DNA of 64,000 nt from Sphingomonas aquatilis (GCF_014196115.1 NZ_JACIDB010000002.1:434001-498000), one strand, 5' to 3'. Shown: positions 18,619-27,317, counted from the stretch's first letter. Translations and numbers: made by a program. The notes: generated by a model not told the origin, from the sequence alone.

Positions 18619-19496
18619 GCGCAATTCGCTTGCGCTTTCAGGTGGGTGCGCGGACGCTCGCCACGGTGCGGCGCGATCTGGTGCGCGTGCCGCTGGCGCT
18701 GGATGACGTGCTGGCCGGAGCGCTGCCGGCGTTGCCGCCGGCGCAGGGCGATGGCTATCTGGTGACCTCGCTGCCCGCGGCCCTCGCCGCTGCGCTTCCC
18801 GCGAGCGGACGGATCGTGCGGGAGCGCCAGCGCTACACGCGCTATTATACCGACCTGTCGATCGGGCATGCGGCGTGGCTGGCGAGCCTGTCGGGATCAG
18901 CGCGCGCGACGCTGCGGCGTAAGACCAAGAAGGTGGCGGCGACGGGGATGGCGGTGCATACCTATCGCGACGCGGCGGACTTCGATGCCTTTCACCCGAT
19001 CGCGCGCGGCATTTCGGCGCGAACCTATCAGGAGCGGTTGCTCGATTCGGGCCTGCCCGCCGCGCCCGAGGCGGTCGCGCGGCTGCGCGCCCTGGCGGCG
19101 GCGGATGGCCTACGCGCATGGCTGCTGCTCATCGGTGGAGCGCCGGTGGCCTATCTGTGCTGCACGGTCGAGGGGCATGCGCTGCGCTACGATTATGTCG
19201 GTCATGATCCGGCCTTTGGCGATCTGTCGCCGGGCACGGTGCTACAGGCGGCGGCGTTCGAGGACCTGTTCCACGATCGGTTCGCGCGATTCGATTTCAC
19301 CGAAGGGGAGGGGCAGCACAAACGGCTGTTCGCGACCGGCGGGGTGGAATGCGTCGACCTGTTGGTACTGACGCCCACGCTGTCCAATCGCGCGACGCTG
19401 GCGGCGCTGGCGGGGTTCGATGGTGCGGTGGCGGTGGCGAAGCGGGCGATGGGCCATCCGCGGCTGCTCGCGCTGGCGAAAGCGGTGCGGCGGTAA
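18615..19496 (+). CDS. GNAT-fold (CelD/BioF2-like) acyltransferase
   Basis: 293 aa from the GTG at 18615, which overlaps the stop of the deacetylase. The central and C-terminal parts show the GNAT pattern of the CelD/BioF2 group: SARATLRRKTKKV, then FHPIARGISARTYQERLLD, then LRYDYVGHDPAFGDLSPGTV and FDFTEGEGQHKRLFA. Homologues often act in exopolysaccharide or lipid decoration. Coupling to a deacetylase suggests removal of one acyl group and addition of another on the same glycan. That is inference. Confidence 0.82.
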   Translation: MSAIRLRFQVGARTLATVRRDLVRVPLALDDVLAGALPALPPAQGDGYLVTSLPAALAAALPASGRIVRERQRYTRYYTDLSIGHAAWLASLSGSARATLRRKTKKVAATGMAVHTYRDAADFDAFHPIARGISARTYQERLLDSGLPAAPEAVARLRALAAADGLRAWLLLIGGAPVAYLCCTVEGHALRYDYVGHDPAFGDLSPGTVLQAAAFEDLFHDRFARFDFTEGEGQHKRLFATGGVECVDLLVLTPTLSNRATLAALAGFDGAVAVAKRAMGHPRLLALAKAVRR

Positions 19497-19511
19497 AGGA
19501 GAATTGCCACG

Positions 19512-19592
19512 CCCTCACCCTTCGGCGCTGCGCGCCTCTTCCCTCTCCCGGTGGGAGAGGGAGGGAGCGGCGAAGCCGCGGAAGGGTGAGGG
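19512..19592. repeat. Family D intergenic palindromic repeat, copy 2
   Basis: CCCTCACCCTTC and GAAGGGTGAGGG outer arms with an inner CCCTCTCCCGGTGGGAGAGG hairpin. It lies between the GNAT gene and hslO. Confidence 0.85.
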
Positions 19593-19608
19593 TCGGTACG
19601 GCCCCCCG

Positions 19609-19639
19609 GTTGACCCCCGCCGTGCCACGCCCCATCTCG
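19609..19639 (+). promoter_or_regulatory. Candidate sigma-32 type promoter of hslO
   Basis: GTTG (19609-19612), an 18-base spacer, then CCCATCTCG (19631-19639). This is one mismatch in each half from CTTG-N17/18-CYTATNT. The start point would fall at or next to the hslO ATG, implying a leaderless message. The word match is imperfect. Confidence 0.35.
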
Positions 19640-19644
19640 CGGAC

Positions 19645-20556
19645 ATGCAACATTCCACTACCGATCTCGATCGCGCGCTCGGCTTCGCGATCCCCAGCCG
19701 CTCGGCGCGCGGCCGCGTCGTGCGGCTCGGGCCGGCGCTCGACAGCGTGCTTGCCGCCCACGCCTATCCCCCCGCGATCGAGGCGCTGCTCGCCGAGGCG
19801 CTGACGCTCGCCGCGCTGATCGGCTCGACGCTGAAGGACCCGAGCGGCCAGCTGACGATGCAGACGCGCACCGAAAACGGCGTCGTCCGCCTGCTGGTGT
19901 GCGACTATCGCGGTGGCGAGGTGCGCGGCTATATCGATTACGACGCGGACAAGTTCGCCGAAATGCCGGAAAAGCCGACGCTGTTCGCGCTGTTCGGCCA
20001 GGGCTATCTCGCCATCACCTTCGATCTTGCCACCACCGGCGAGCGCTATCAGGGCATCGTGCCGCTGGACGGTGATACGCTGGCGCAGGCGGCCGAAAGC
20101 TATTTCGTTCAGTCCGAGCAGATCCCGAGCCTGGTCAGCGTCGGCATCGCCCGCGACGGCGAGGGGCATACGGTTGCCGGCGGCCTGTTCCTCCAGCACC
20201 TGCCCGAGGGCGAGGTGGGGCGCGAGCGGCTGCACACGCGGCTCGATCACCCCGAATGGGAGCATGTCGAGGCGCTGGGCCGCACGATGGGGGTCGACGA
20301 ACTCGCCGATCCGGCGCTGCCGCTCGAGACATTGGTCTGGCGCCTGTTCAATGAGGAGGAAGAGGTGCGCGCACTCGCCTCGACACCGCTGTCGCGCGGC
20401 TGCCGCTGCACCGGCGACTATATCGCCAGCGTGCTCGCGAAATTCACGCCCGAGGAACGGCGCGAGATGGCGGACGAGAATGGGCTGATCCAGGTCGATT
20501 GCGCGTTCTGCGCGACCAAATTCCCCATTCCGGCGGATGCGGCCGCGGTGGCGTGA
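19645..20556 (+). CDS. hslO: Redox-regulated chaperone Hsp33
   Basis: 303 aa. A holdase activated by oxidation or heat that binds unfolding proteins in the cytoplasm. The N-terminal and middle domains precede a C-terminal zinc switch with C253-x-C255 and C286-x-x-C289 (GCRCTGDY and DCAFCATKF). All four cysteines are present. The ATG at 19645 is the first in-frame start consistent with the family; the preceding 150 bases are repeat and candidate promoter. Confidence 0.97.
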   Translation: MQHSTTDLDRALGFAIPSRSARGRVVRLGPALDSVLAAHAYPPAIEALLAEALTLAALIGSTLKDPSGQLTMQTRTENGVVRLLVCDYRGGEVRGYIDYDADKFAEMPEKPTLFALFGQGYLAITFDLATTGERYQGIVPLDGDTLAQAAESYFVQSEQIPSLVSVGIARDGEGHTVAGGLFLQHLPEGEVGRERLHTRLDHPEWEHVEALGRTMGVDELADPALPLETLVWRLFNEEEEVRALASTPLSRGCRCTGDYIASVLAKFTPEERREMADENGLIQVDCAFCATKFPIPADAAAVA

Positions 20557-20670
20557 GCCATGGGGCGAATCTGCACCGGATGGTAAGGATTTCCCGCTAA
20601 TACAGGCGTGTGGATGCTTCAGCGTCGCACGCTTTTCTCCCTAAAAGGGCGCTTGCGCCCTTCCCTTTGA

Positions 20671-20703
20671 GGCCCGCGCCCCCCGTGCGGGCCTTTTCTT
20701 TTG
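20671..20703 (+). terminator. Rho-independent terminator after hslO
   Basis: GGCCCGC (20671-20677) pairs with GCGGGCC (20687-20693) and is followed by TTTTCTTTT. It is 115 bases after the hslO stop and 30 bases before queC. Confidence 0.8.
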
Positions 20704-20732
20704 GCCGCGATTCGCCTAGCGGGCGGCGGATC

Positions 20733-21443
20733 ATGATGAACCAGAACCAGGCCGCACCGTTGGCCGTCGTGCTCGTCTCCGGCGGGCTCGACTCGATGAT
20801 CTCCGCCGCCAGCGCGCGCGAGCAGGGGTATCGCGTGCTCGCGCTGTCGGTGGATTATAACCAGCGCCACCGTGTCGAGCTGGCGGCCGCGCGCCGCGTC
20901 GCCAATATGCTCGGCGCCGAACGCCACATCATCCTGCCGCTCGACCTGTCGGCCTTCGGCGGATCGGCGCTGACCGACGATATCGCCGTGCCCAAGGACG
21001 GCGTCGGCACCGAAGAGGGCGGCGGCATTCCCGTCACCTATGTCCCTGCGCGCAACACGATCTTCCTCAGCCTCGCGCTCGGCTGGGCGGAGGCGGCGGG
21101 CGCGCGCGACCTGTTCATCGGCGTCAACGCGCTGGATTATTCGGGCTATCCCGATTGCCGGCCGGAGTTCATCGCGGCGTTCGAAGGGCTGGCGGAGATC
21201 GCCACCAAGGCGGGCGTCGAGGGCCAGCGTTTCACGATTCACGCGCCGCTCCAGCATATGACCAAGGCCGATATCGTCCGCGAAGGCCAGCGGCTGGGAG
21301 TCGACATGGGGCTGAGCTGGTCGTGCTACGATCCCGCGCCGGGCGGCGTGCATTGCGGAACCTGCGACAGCTGCCGCCTGCGGTCCAAGGGGTTCGAGGA
21401 CGCAGGGATTCCCGACCCCACGGTCTACGCCGTCCGGGTGTGA
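20733..21443 (+). CDS. queC: 7-cyano-7-deazaguanine (preQ0) synthase
   Basis: 236 aa. It converts 7-carboxy-7-deazaguanine and ammonia to preQ0 using ATP, on the queuosine path. The PP-loop SGGLDS is at residues 16-21. The C-terminal zinc site is the four-cysteine set in [18 protein letters not shown]. The start is ATG 20733 or 20736, with GGCGGAT nearby. A gap of four bases separates it from queE, so the two form an operon. I saw no convincing preQ1 riboswitch upstream. Confidence 0.97.
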   Translation: MMNQNQAAPLAVVLVSGGLDSMISAASAREQGYRVLALSVDYNQRHRVELAAARRVANMLGAERHIILPLDLSAFGGSALTDDIAVPKDGVGTEEGGGIPVTYVPARNTIFLSLALGWAEAAGARDLFIGVNALDYSGYPDCRPEFIAAFEGLAEIATKAGVEGQRFTIHAPLQHMTKADIVREGQRLGVDMGLSWSCYDPAPGGVHCGTCDSCRLRSKGFEDAGIPDPTVYAVRV

Positions 21444-21447
21444 TGCG

Positions 21448-22080
21448 ATGAGCTATGCGGTCAAGGAGATGTTCCTCACCCTGCAGGGCGAGGGCGTCAA
21501 TGCGGGCCGGCGCGCGGTGTTCGTGCGCTTCGCCGGCTGCAATCTGTGGAGCGGCCGCGAGCAGGATCGGGCCACGGCGGTCTGCCGTTTTTGCGATACG
21601 GATTTCGTCGGCACCGATGGCCTCGGCGGCGGCAAGTTCGCGGATGCAGGCGCGCTGGCCGCGGCGGTCGCGGGCTTCTGGGGCGCGGGGCAGACGGATC
21701 GCTTCGTCGTGCTGACCGGCGGCGAGCCGATGCTGCAGGTCGACGATGCGCTGGTCGATGCGCTGCATGATGCGGGCTTCCGCATCGCGATCGAGAGCAA
21801 CGGCACGCTGCCCGTCCACCCCGGTATCGACTGGGTGTGCATCAGCCCCAAGGCGGGGAGCGTGGTGGTGCAGCGATCGGGCGACGAATTGAAGCTCGTC
21901 TGGCCGCAGCCGGGCACGGACATCGACGCGATCGAAACCTGGGACTTCGCGCACCGCCTGCTCCAGCCGATGGACGATGTCGCCGGCCAGGCGAATGTCG
22001 ACGCCGCGATCGCGCTGGTGATGGAACGCCCGCACTGGCGGCTGTCGCTCCAGACGCAGAAGCTGCTGGGATTGCGATAG
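21448..22080 (+). CDS. queE: 7-carboxy-7-deazaguanine synthase (radical SAM)
   Basis: 210 aa. It rearranges 6-carboxy-tetrahydropterin to 7-carboxy-7-deazaguanine. The cluster-binding cysteines are C31, C46 and C49 (FAGCNLW and CRFCDTDF), a CX14CXXC spacing typical of QueE rather than the usual CX3CX2C. TGGEP follows at about residue 91. It directly follows queC. QueD and the later queuosine genes are not in the window. Confidence 0.96.
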   Translation: MSYAVKEMFLTLQGEGVNAGRRAVFVRFAGCNLWSGREQDRATAVCRFCDTDFVGTDGLGGGKFADAGALAAAVAGFWGAGQTDRFVVLTGGEPMLQVDDALVDALHDAGFRIAIESNGTLPVHPGIDWVCISPKAGSVVVQRSGDELKLVWPQPGTDIDAIETWDFAHRLLQPMDDVAGQANVDAAIALVMERPHWRLSLQTQKLLGLR

Positions 22081-22110
22081 GGGCGGGGGCGCCCTCGCTT
22101 TTCACGAACC

Positions 22111-22203
22111 GTCATTCCCGCGGAGGCGGGAATCCAGACGCGCAGGTCTTCGAAAGAACCGCAAGGTTGGCGGTTCTGGATCCCCGCCTTCGCGGGGATG
22201 ACG
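22111..22203. repeat. Family C intergenic palindromic repeat, copy 1
   Basis: GTCATTCCCGCGGAGGCGGG and an inverse ending CGCGGGGATGAC. It lies between the convergent queE and the following gene. The gap has nothing else recognisable. Confidence 0.85.
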
Positions 22204-22311
22204 ATCGGGATGGGGCGGCGGCGAAGGGCACCGACGGCCAGTTGCATCGGAAATCTATCTCGGACCATGTCCGGGTGACGGAGCGGGCGGGGTGAACCGC
22301 GCCCGATCCCC

Positions 22312-23040
22312 TTAGCGCTGCGCCGTCTCGGTGCCCTTTGTCGTGGCGGCGACCGTGGTCGGGGCGGCGGGCGGCCAGGCGAAGGCGCCGCACTTCTTGG
22401 TCACCCATTCGCCCTTCTTGTTCCAGCAGATCGGGTCGAACCGCGGCTTGGAGGCGTAATCGCGGCCCAAATAGCGCTGGAAATGCTGTTCGCCGTAGGG
22501 GGTCAGGCTGTTGCGCAATTCGCGAATGCGCGACAGCGCCAGCGGGCCGAAGCTACCACGCGGCGCGAAGACGGCGTCGCGGCCGATCTCGCTGGCGGTC
22601 TGGCAGAAGTTGAGCTGGGCGGAGACGGTGGCGAAATTCGAATAGGTGCGCGTGCCGAACTGGTCGAGCGCGTTCTGCCCGTCGCGCGGGGTCTTCGACG
22701 TGCGGGTGAAATATTTCGTCAGCGTCTGCCAGACACCGGCGAGTTCGTCCTTATGGTCGAGCAGCACCGCATTGTAGTTTTCGCGCGTCAGCAGCGTCGG
22801 TTCGAACTGGCATTGTAGCGCCGCGACATTCAGCGCCGCGCGCAGGTTCCACGCCATCGCCGCGCGCAGCTCCACCGGGGTGGCGCCGGGCAGCACCTGG
22901 CCCAGATTGGCCTCCGTCCCCGTCACTTCCTCGCCGTGATAATCGTGCGATCGCAGGAAGAACTGCGCCGACGCGGGCGCCGCCGCCACCAGGCTGGTCG
23001 CCGCGCATCCCAGCGCGAGCCCCATCCGCAACTTACTCAT
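22312..23040 (-). CDS. Secreted protein of unknown function, conserved-looking
   Basis: 242 aa from ATG 23040. A signal peptide (LALGCAATSLVAAAPASAQ) is followed by a soluble domain with few cysteines (ALQCQ, NFCQT, DPICWNKKGEWVTKKCGAF). It looks helical, with an ordered core from about residue 40 to 215 and a Thr/Ala tail. No family comes to mind. AGGATGGG lies upstream of the start. The neighbour on the same strand is the 88-aa lipoprotein, separated by a terminator. Confidence 0.75.
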   Translation of the reverse strand: MSKLRMGLALGCAATSLVAAAPASAQFFLRSHDYHGEEVTGTEANLGQVLPGATPVELRAAMAWNLRAALNVAALQCQFEPTLLTRENYNAVLLDHKDELAGVWQTLTKYFTRTSKTPRDGQNALDQFGTRTYSNFATVSAQLNFCQTASEIGRDAVFAPRGSFGPLALSRIRELRNSLTPYGEQHFQRYLGRDYASKPRFDPICWNKKGEWVTKKCGAFAWPPAAPTTVAATTKGTETAQR

Positions 23041-23203
23041 CTGAACCCATCCTCGCCGAAGCAATATCGGGCAATTCTAGATGGTTTTGGCGGGCGACCC
23101 AATCCCTGATTAAGCATGTTCCGCCAAATTTCGTCGCGAATGCGCCAAAGCGTTGCCCCGTTCGGCCATGGGTCTGTGCCAAAGCTCTTGCCGTGCGCGC
23201 CGA

Positions 23204-23240
23204 TACGAAAACGGCCGCCCGGTTGCCCGGACGGCCGTTT
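23204..23240 (-). terminator. Rho-independent terminator of the 88-aa lipoprotein gene
   Basis: On the minus strand, AAACGGCCG (23240-23232) pairs with CGGCCGTTT (23217-23209), extended by further GC pairs after one mismatch, and runs into TTTT. It lies 29-65 bases after the lipoprotein stop. Confidence 0.75.
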
Positions 23241-23268
23241 CGCAAATGAAATAACCCGAAGCGGGAAA

Positions 23269-23535
23269 TTACATCGCGTTCGTGGTCGTGGTGGTGTTCG
23301 ACATCATCATGGTGTCGTTCGCCATCATGGTGTCGTTGGCCATCATGCCACCGTTCGACGCGCCGTCGACGGCGGTCATGTTGTCGCTCATGGTGCCCAT
23401 GTCGTCGGTCGAGTTCATGTCGGTGACCATGGTGTTCTCGGTGGTCGTCTCGGTCTTCGGGCCGCAGGCCGACACGGCGAGAGCGGCGCCGGCGATCAGC
23501 GAGCCGGTCAGGATCTTGGAGATGGTTGCACGCAT
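23269..23535 (-). CDS. Small Met/Thr/Asn-rich lipoprotein
   Basis: 88 aa. An N-terminal signal ends in a lipobox (VSAC, Cys about residue 24). The rest is low complexity: Met, Thr, Asn and Asp dominate, with the unit MMANDT twice in succession and a TTTTTN tail. No fold is expected and no function is recognised. Met-rich lipoproteins can bind copper or act as sacrificial oxidant targets, but that is speculation here. A good ribosome-binding site (GGGAGCTTCC) precedes the ATG. Confidence 0.8.
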   Translation of the reverse strand: MRATISKILTGSLIAGAALAVSACGPKTETTTENTMVTDMNSTDDMGTMSDNMTAVDGASNGGMMANDTMMANDTMMMSNTTTTTNAM

Positions 23536-23623
23536 TGGAAGCTCCCTAGAATAGGATTTGGACGGCTTGCTGGCCCTTTAATTCCCAAATCACGGTAGAC
23601 ATTAATCGCATAACGGCCCGCCC

Positions 23624-24310
23624 TCAAGCCTCGTTTTCTCCCCGGGGGGATGCGGGGCAGGCGAGGGAGGACAGGAAGGCCGGGGCGGTCAACGCGAGGG
23701 CGGCGTCAAAGGTTGCGAGATCGGCGTTGCGTTCCAGGGCCTTAAGGCTGGTGACGGGGAATTCCGGCAGGCCGCAGGGCACGATCCCCCCAAAATGGGA
23801 CAGGTCGGGCGCGACATTCACCGCGAGGCCGTGGAGCGTGATCCAGCGGCGCACGCGCACGCCGATCGCGCCGATCTTCGCCTCGGGGCCGCCGTCCGTC
23901 GTCCATATGCCGACGCGCCCCTCGACGCGGAACGCCGAGACGCCCAGTTCCGCGAGCGCCGCGATGACCCAGCCTTCGACGCCATGGACGAAGCAGCGCA
24001 CGTCCTTCCCGCGCTGGCCGAGATCGAGCACCATATAGACGATGCGCTGACCCGGCCCGTGATAGGTGTATTTGCCGCCGCGGCCCGTCGCGACGACCGG
24101 GAAGCGCGCGTCGATCAGGTCGCCGGGCGCGGCGCTGGTGCCGGCGGTGTAGACGGGCGGGTGTTCGAGCAGCCAGATCAGCTCGCGCGCCTCGCCCGCC
24201 AGGACAGCGGCGGCGCGCGCCTCCATCTCGGCCAGCGCCACGTCATAGGGGGTGAGGCCGGGCGACACGCGCCATTCGATGCGGCCCCCGTCTATAGCGT
24301 TGGAATGCAT
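23624..24310 (-). CDS. lipB: Octanoyl-(acyl carrier protein) transferase
   Basis: About 228 aa. It moves octanoyl from ACP to lipoyl domains, the first step of lipoate synthesis. The thioester site is [13 protein letters not shown] (about residue 78), the lysine site [10 protein letters not shown], and the catalytic Cys sits in [11 protein letters not shown]. Start choice is weak: ATG 24310 gives [14 protein letters not shown], which fits the family length best; ATG 24334 or 24343 would add 8 or 11 residues. The downstream 3' end is near the small lipoprotein gene. Confidence 0.94.
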   Translation of the reverse strand: MHSNAIDGGRIEWRVSPGLTPYDVALAEMEARAAAVLAGEARELIWLLEHPPVYTAGTSAAPGDLIDARFPVVATGRGGKYTYHGPGQRIVYMVLDLGQRGKDVRCFVHGVEGWVIAALAELGVSAFRVEGRVGIWTTDGGPEAKIGAIGVRVRRWITLHGLAVNVAPDLSHFGGIVPCGLPEFPVTSLKALERNADLATFDAALALTAPAFLSSLACPASPRGENEA

Positions 24311-24449
24311 CGTGCCGACGTCGATCTCGCTCATTGTCGCCATGTGTGGCAGCGGCGGCACGCTGGCAAGTCGTGCGGGACCGGTTGCGAGTGGCCAAGC
24401 CGCGGACGTTGGGCTAGTCCGGCGCGCGAACCGCGAAGGGGGCGAGCCG

Positions 24450-25283
24450 ATGGTCAAGATGGGTGACGTGTGGGACCGGACCAGCGAGGTGCTGGGTGGG
24501 CGTGGCGGCATGCTGGCCGGCATCGCGATCCTGACCGTGTTCGTGCCGGGCGTGATCAATGCGGCCTATACGTCCTATGCGCCGGCCGGCGCCCTGCGAT
24601 CGGCGATCGTCGTGTTGCTGCTGATCGCGGTGACGATCGCGTCGATCTGGGGGCAGCTGGCGATCATCGCCGCCGCCACCGATCCGGCGACGACGCGCCC
24701 CGCGGCGCAGCGGCAGGCGACCGAACGGCTGCTGCCCGCACTGGGTGTGATGCTGGTGCTCGGCATCGTCGCCACCATCGCCTTCCTGCCGGCGATCGTG
24801 CTGCTGGTGATGTCGCACCTGGACTTTGCCGCCATGGCGAACGGTACGCCGCCGGCCAGCCCCGAGGCGTCCGGGCCGCTGCTGCTCGCCGGCCTGTATA
24901 TGCTGGTCGCCTTTGTCGTGCTGCTGTTCGTCGGCGCGCGGTTGCTGCCGCTGTACGCGGTGGTGCTGCGCGAGCGGCTGGGGCTGGGCGCGATCGGCCG
25001 CGCCTGGCGGTTGACGCGGCGGCATACGTGGCGGCTGGTCGGCGCGGTGCTGTTGTTCATGATCGTCGTGATGATCGCGAGCTGGGCGGCGCAGGCGGTC
25101 GCAGGCCTCGTCACCGCACTGGTGCTGGGCGGCGATGCCGTGGCGACGGTGCGGTTCGTCGGCACCGTGGCGGCACAGGCGGCATCGACCGCGCTGACGC
25201 TGGTGGCGATCGTCTTTTCGGCGCAGGCCTATGTCGCGTTCGTCGCGCGCGACGCGATGCTGCGGGCGCGGGCCGCGGCGTGA
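24450..25283 (+). CDS. Polytopic membrane protein, function unknown (pair member 1)
   Basis: 277 aa with about six hydrophobic helices, for example [16 protein letters not shown] and [19 protein letters not shown], and the segment [21 protein letters not shown]. The GRAWRLTR motif before a helix recurs in the neighbour (GRSWRLTRKAQF), so the two are paralogues. They resemble the glycerophosphodiesterase membrane-domain-like proteins of unknown role. AAGGGGGCGAG precedes the ATG at 24450. The stop overlaps the next gene by four bases. Confidence 0.78.
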   Translation: MVKMGDVWDRTSEVLGGRGGMLAGIAILTVFVPGVINAAYTSYAPAGALRSAIVVLLLIAVTIASIWGQLAIIAAATDPATTRPAAQRQATERLLPALGVMLVLGIVATIAFLPAIVLLVMSHLDFAAMANGTPPASPEASGPLLLAGLYMLVAFVVLLFVGARLLPLYAVVLRERLGLGAIGRAWRLTRRHTWRLVGAVLLFMIVVMIASWAAQAVAGLVTALVLGGDAVATVRFVGTVAAQAASTALTLVAIVFSAQAYVAFVARDAMLRARAAA

Positions 25284-26038
25284 GGATCACGCTTGCCGCC
25301 TTGCTGAGCGATGCCTGGGTGCTGTTCCGGCGTGAGGCCGACGTGCTGGTGCGCGCCGCCGGCCTGTTCCTGTTCGTGCCGACCTATGCGCTGTTGCTGC
25401 TGGTCGGGCCGCTGCCGTTCCCCGATCCGGATATCGCCGACACGCAGGCGCGCGCGCAGGCGTGGATGGACAAATTGGACGTCTGGGTCGGCGATTACGG
25501 GCTGGGCTCGGTCGTCGCCTATGCAATCACCTATTTCGGTACGGCGCTGCTCTATTGCCTGCTGCTCGACCGTGCCCGGCCGACGGTGGGCGAGGCGCTG
25601 AAGCGGACCGCGGTGATGTTTCCGCGTTACCTGCTGGCGATGGTGGTCGTGTCGATCCCGTCGGGGGCGGGCATGTATCTGCTGCTGCTGCCCGGCCTGT
25701 GGCTGATGAGCCGCTTCATGCTGGCCGGCCCGATCCTGTTCGCCCAAGCGCCGGTGGGGGCGATGGCGGCGGTCGGCCGATCGTGGCGGCTGACGCGCAA
25801 GGCGCAATTCTCGCTGCTCGGCGCGATCGTCACCGTCTATCTGGGCGCGGTGCTGGCAGGCCAGCCGTTCATGCTGGTGGCGCGCTGGCTGGGCGGTACG
25901 GCGGCGGAGGGCGGCGGGGCCAATCCGCTGGCCGTGGCGATCGTCCATGCGTTCGCGGCGGGCGTGGCGACGCTGGCGCAGATCGCGGGCGTGTTGATCG
26001 CGGTCGCGGCGTATCGGCGGGTGTCGGTGGCTGACTAA
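25280..26038 (+). CDS. Polytopic membrane protein, paralogue of the preceding gene (pair member 2)
   Basis: 252 aa from GTG 25280, overlapping the previous stop (GTGA). About six hydrophobic helices and the same signature GRSWRLTRKAQFSLLGAI in the C-terminal half. Both members look like tandem duplicates that have diverged, perhaps a heteromeric membrane complex. No enzyme motifs are visible. A family D repeat follows the stop. Confidence 0.78.
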   Translation: MRITLAALLSDAWVLFRREADVLVRAAGLFLFVPTYALLLLVGPLPFPDPDIADTQARAQAWMDKLDVWVGDYGLGSVVAYAITYFGTALLYCLLLDRARPTVGEALKRTAVMFPRYLLAMVVVSIPSGAGMYLLLLPGLWLMSRFMLAGPILFAQAPVGAMAAVGRSWRLTRKAQFSLLGAIVTVYLGAVLAGQPFMLVARWLGGTAAEGGGANPLAVAIVHAFAAGVATLAQIAGVLIAVAAYRRVSVAD

Positions 26039-26057
26039 CCTGCCCTGAGCGGCCACG

Positions 26058-26147
26058 CCCTCACCCTTCCCACGACCTTCGGTCGCGGGCCCCTTCCCTC
26101 TCCCGGCGGGAGAGGGAGGGAGCGGCGCAGCCGCGGAAGGGTGAGGG
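26058..26147. repeat. Family D intergenic palindromic repeat, copy 3
   Basis: CCCTCACCCTTCC and GGAAGGGTGAGGG with an inner CCCTCTCCCGGCGGGAGAGG hairpin, between the convergent membrane-protein gene and sodC. Confidence 0.85.
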
Positions 26148-26169
26148 CTGGGGCCCTGGGCTTGCGTTT

Positions 26170-26703
26170 TTATGCCGCGGTGAACACGCCGCACGCGATG
26201 CGGCCGCCGCTGTTGCCCGACGGATCGGTCATCAGATCGTCGGGGCCGGCGTGAACGACGATCGCGGCGCCGTCGGCATCCAGCATCTGCGCCATGGTCG
26301 CGCCGGGCACGGTCATGCCGATCGTGCCGCGGCCGGCGCTGTCGACGATCAGATTGGGCAGATCGCCCTCGTGGGGCCCTTGCGGGTTCATGCTGCCGTG
26401 CTTCATCGCGGTCGGGTTCCAGTGGCCCCCCGCCGTGGTGAAGTCGGGCGCGTCGCAGCGGCCGACCGTATGGATATGCGCGCCATGCGTGCCGGCGGGC
26501 AGGCCCTTCACGTCGAGCGTATAGCGGATGCCGCCGGCCACTTCGGTCGCGGTCGCGCGGCCGGCATCGGCGCCGGTCGCGGTCTTCAGCATCGCGACAG
26601 CGCGCGCGCCGCCGGCGACGGGGCTTCCCACCGCCACCTCGTCCTTGGGGGCACAGGCGGCCAGCGCCGCCGTGGACAGGCCGAGGATCAGCATCGCGCG
26701 CAT
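26170..26703 (-). CDS. sodC: Cu/Zn superoxide dismutase, lipoprotein form
   Basis: 177 aa. A short signal ends in a lipobox (LAAC, about residue 16). Copper and zinc ligands are visible: GAHIHTVGRCDAPDF, GGHWNP, HEGDLPNLIVD and VVHAGPDD. The disulfide cysteines are in GRCDAP and GGRIACGVF. It detoxifies superoxide in the envelope. It follows thpR by 29 bases on the same strand, so the two are probably cotranscribed. Confidence 0.96.
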   Translation of the reverse strand: MRAMLILGLSTAALAACAPKDEVAVGSPVAGGARAVAMLKTATGADAGRATATEVAGGIRYTLDVKGLPAGTHGAHIHTVGRCDAPDFTTAGGHWNPTAMKHGSMNPQGPHEGDLPNLIVDSAGRGTIGMTVPGATMAQMLDADGAAIVVHAGPDDLMTDPSGNSGGRIACGVFTAA

Positions 26704-26732
26704 CGGAATTCTCCCTGAAAGTTGTCCGGTTC

Positions 26733-27317
26733 TTACCCGGCCGAACCCGGCAGCGACAGTGCCGGTTCCGCCGCCGTCACCAGCGGCCAGCGGGCGACGG
26801 GTTCGTAGCTCGCGCCGCCATGGCCCAGGTGGCTCTGGTACAGCACGATATGCGGGCAGGCGAAGTCGGCGCTGGCAAGGCCCGCATGCACCGCCAGCCA
26901 GCCCTCGATCTCGGGCGCCATGCCCGCACTGCGCGGCAGCCGGGCGAGCGTGATGTGCGGCAGATAGGCGCGGCGTTCCGGTGCCAGCCCGGCGCGCACG
27001 CACGCCTGATCGACCTTGCGCGCCAGATGGCGCAGCGCGTCGTGCGGGGCGAGGCCGGCCCATAAGGTGTCCGTCCGCCCCTTGTGCTCGAACCGCCCGA
27101 CGCCCGCGATCCGCACCACGGGCGCGGGCGCATGGATGCTGCCGAGCGCCGCCGCGACGTCTTCCGCCTGCGGCCGGTCGACCTCGCCGAGGAAGCGCAG
27201 GGTGCAGTGCAACTGCTCGTCATCCTGCCAGCGCGCATGCGGCACGCCGCCCATCGCGGCGATCAGCGATTCACGGATGGCGCGGGGCGGGCGGAGCGCG
27301 ACGAAGAGACGCAACAT
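26733..27317 (-). CDS. thpR: RNA 2',3'-cyclic phosphodiesterase (2H family)
   Basis: 194 aa. The two catalytic HxTx motifs of the 2H fold are H37-C-T39 and H121-I-T123. The length and the opening LRLFVALRPP are typical of ThpR (2'-5' RNA ligase-like). It opens a short operon with sodC. The substrate in cells is uncertain. Confidence 0.93.
   Translation of the reverse strand: MLRLFVALRPPRAIRESLIAAMGGVPHARWQDDEQLHCTLRFLGEVDRPQAEDVAAALGSIHAPAPVVRIAGVGRFEHKGRTDTLWAGLAPHDALRHLARKVDQACVRAGLAPERRAYLPHITLARLPRSAGMAPEIEGWLAVHAGLASADFACPHIVLYQSHLGHGGASYEPVARWPLVTAAEPALSLPGSAG

Noticed and set aside
20557..20732. preQ1 riboswitch before queC
   Set aside because: The hairpins present do not show the conserved preQ1 class I or II core; the second one is a plain terminator.
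23119..23123. GGAAC on the minus strand upstream of the 242-aa secreted protein gene
   Set aside because: At 16-17 bases there is GGGT, not CGTT.
23536..23600. GGAAT-N16-CGTC upstream of the 88-aa lipoprotein gene on the minus strand
   Set aside because: Two mismatches to the EcfG consensus; could be chance.
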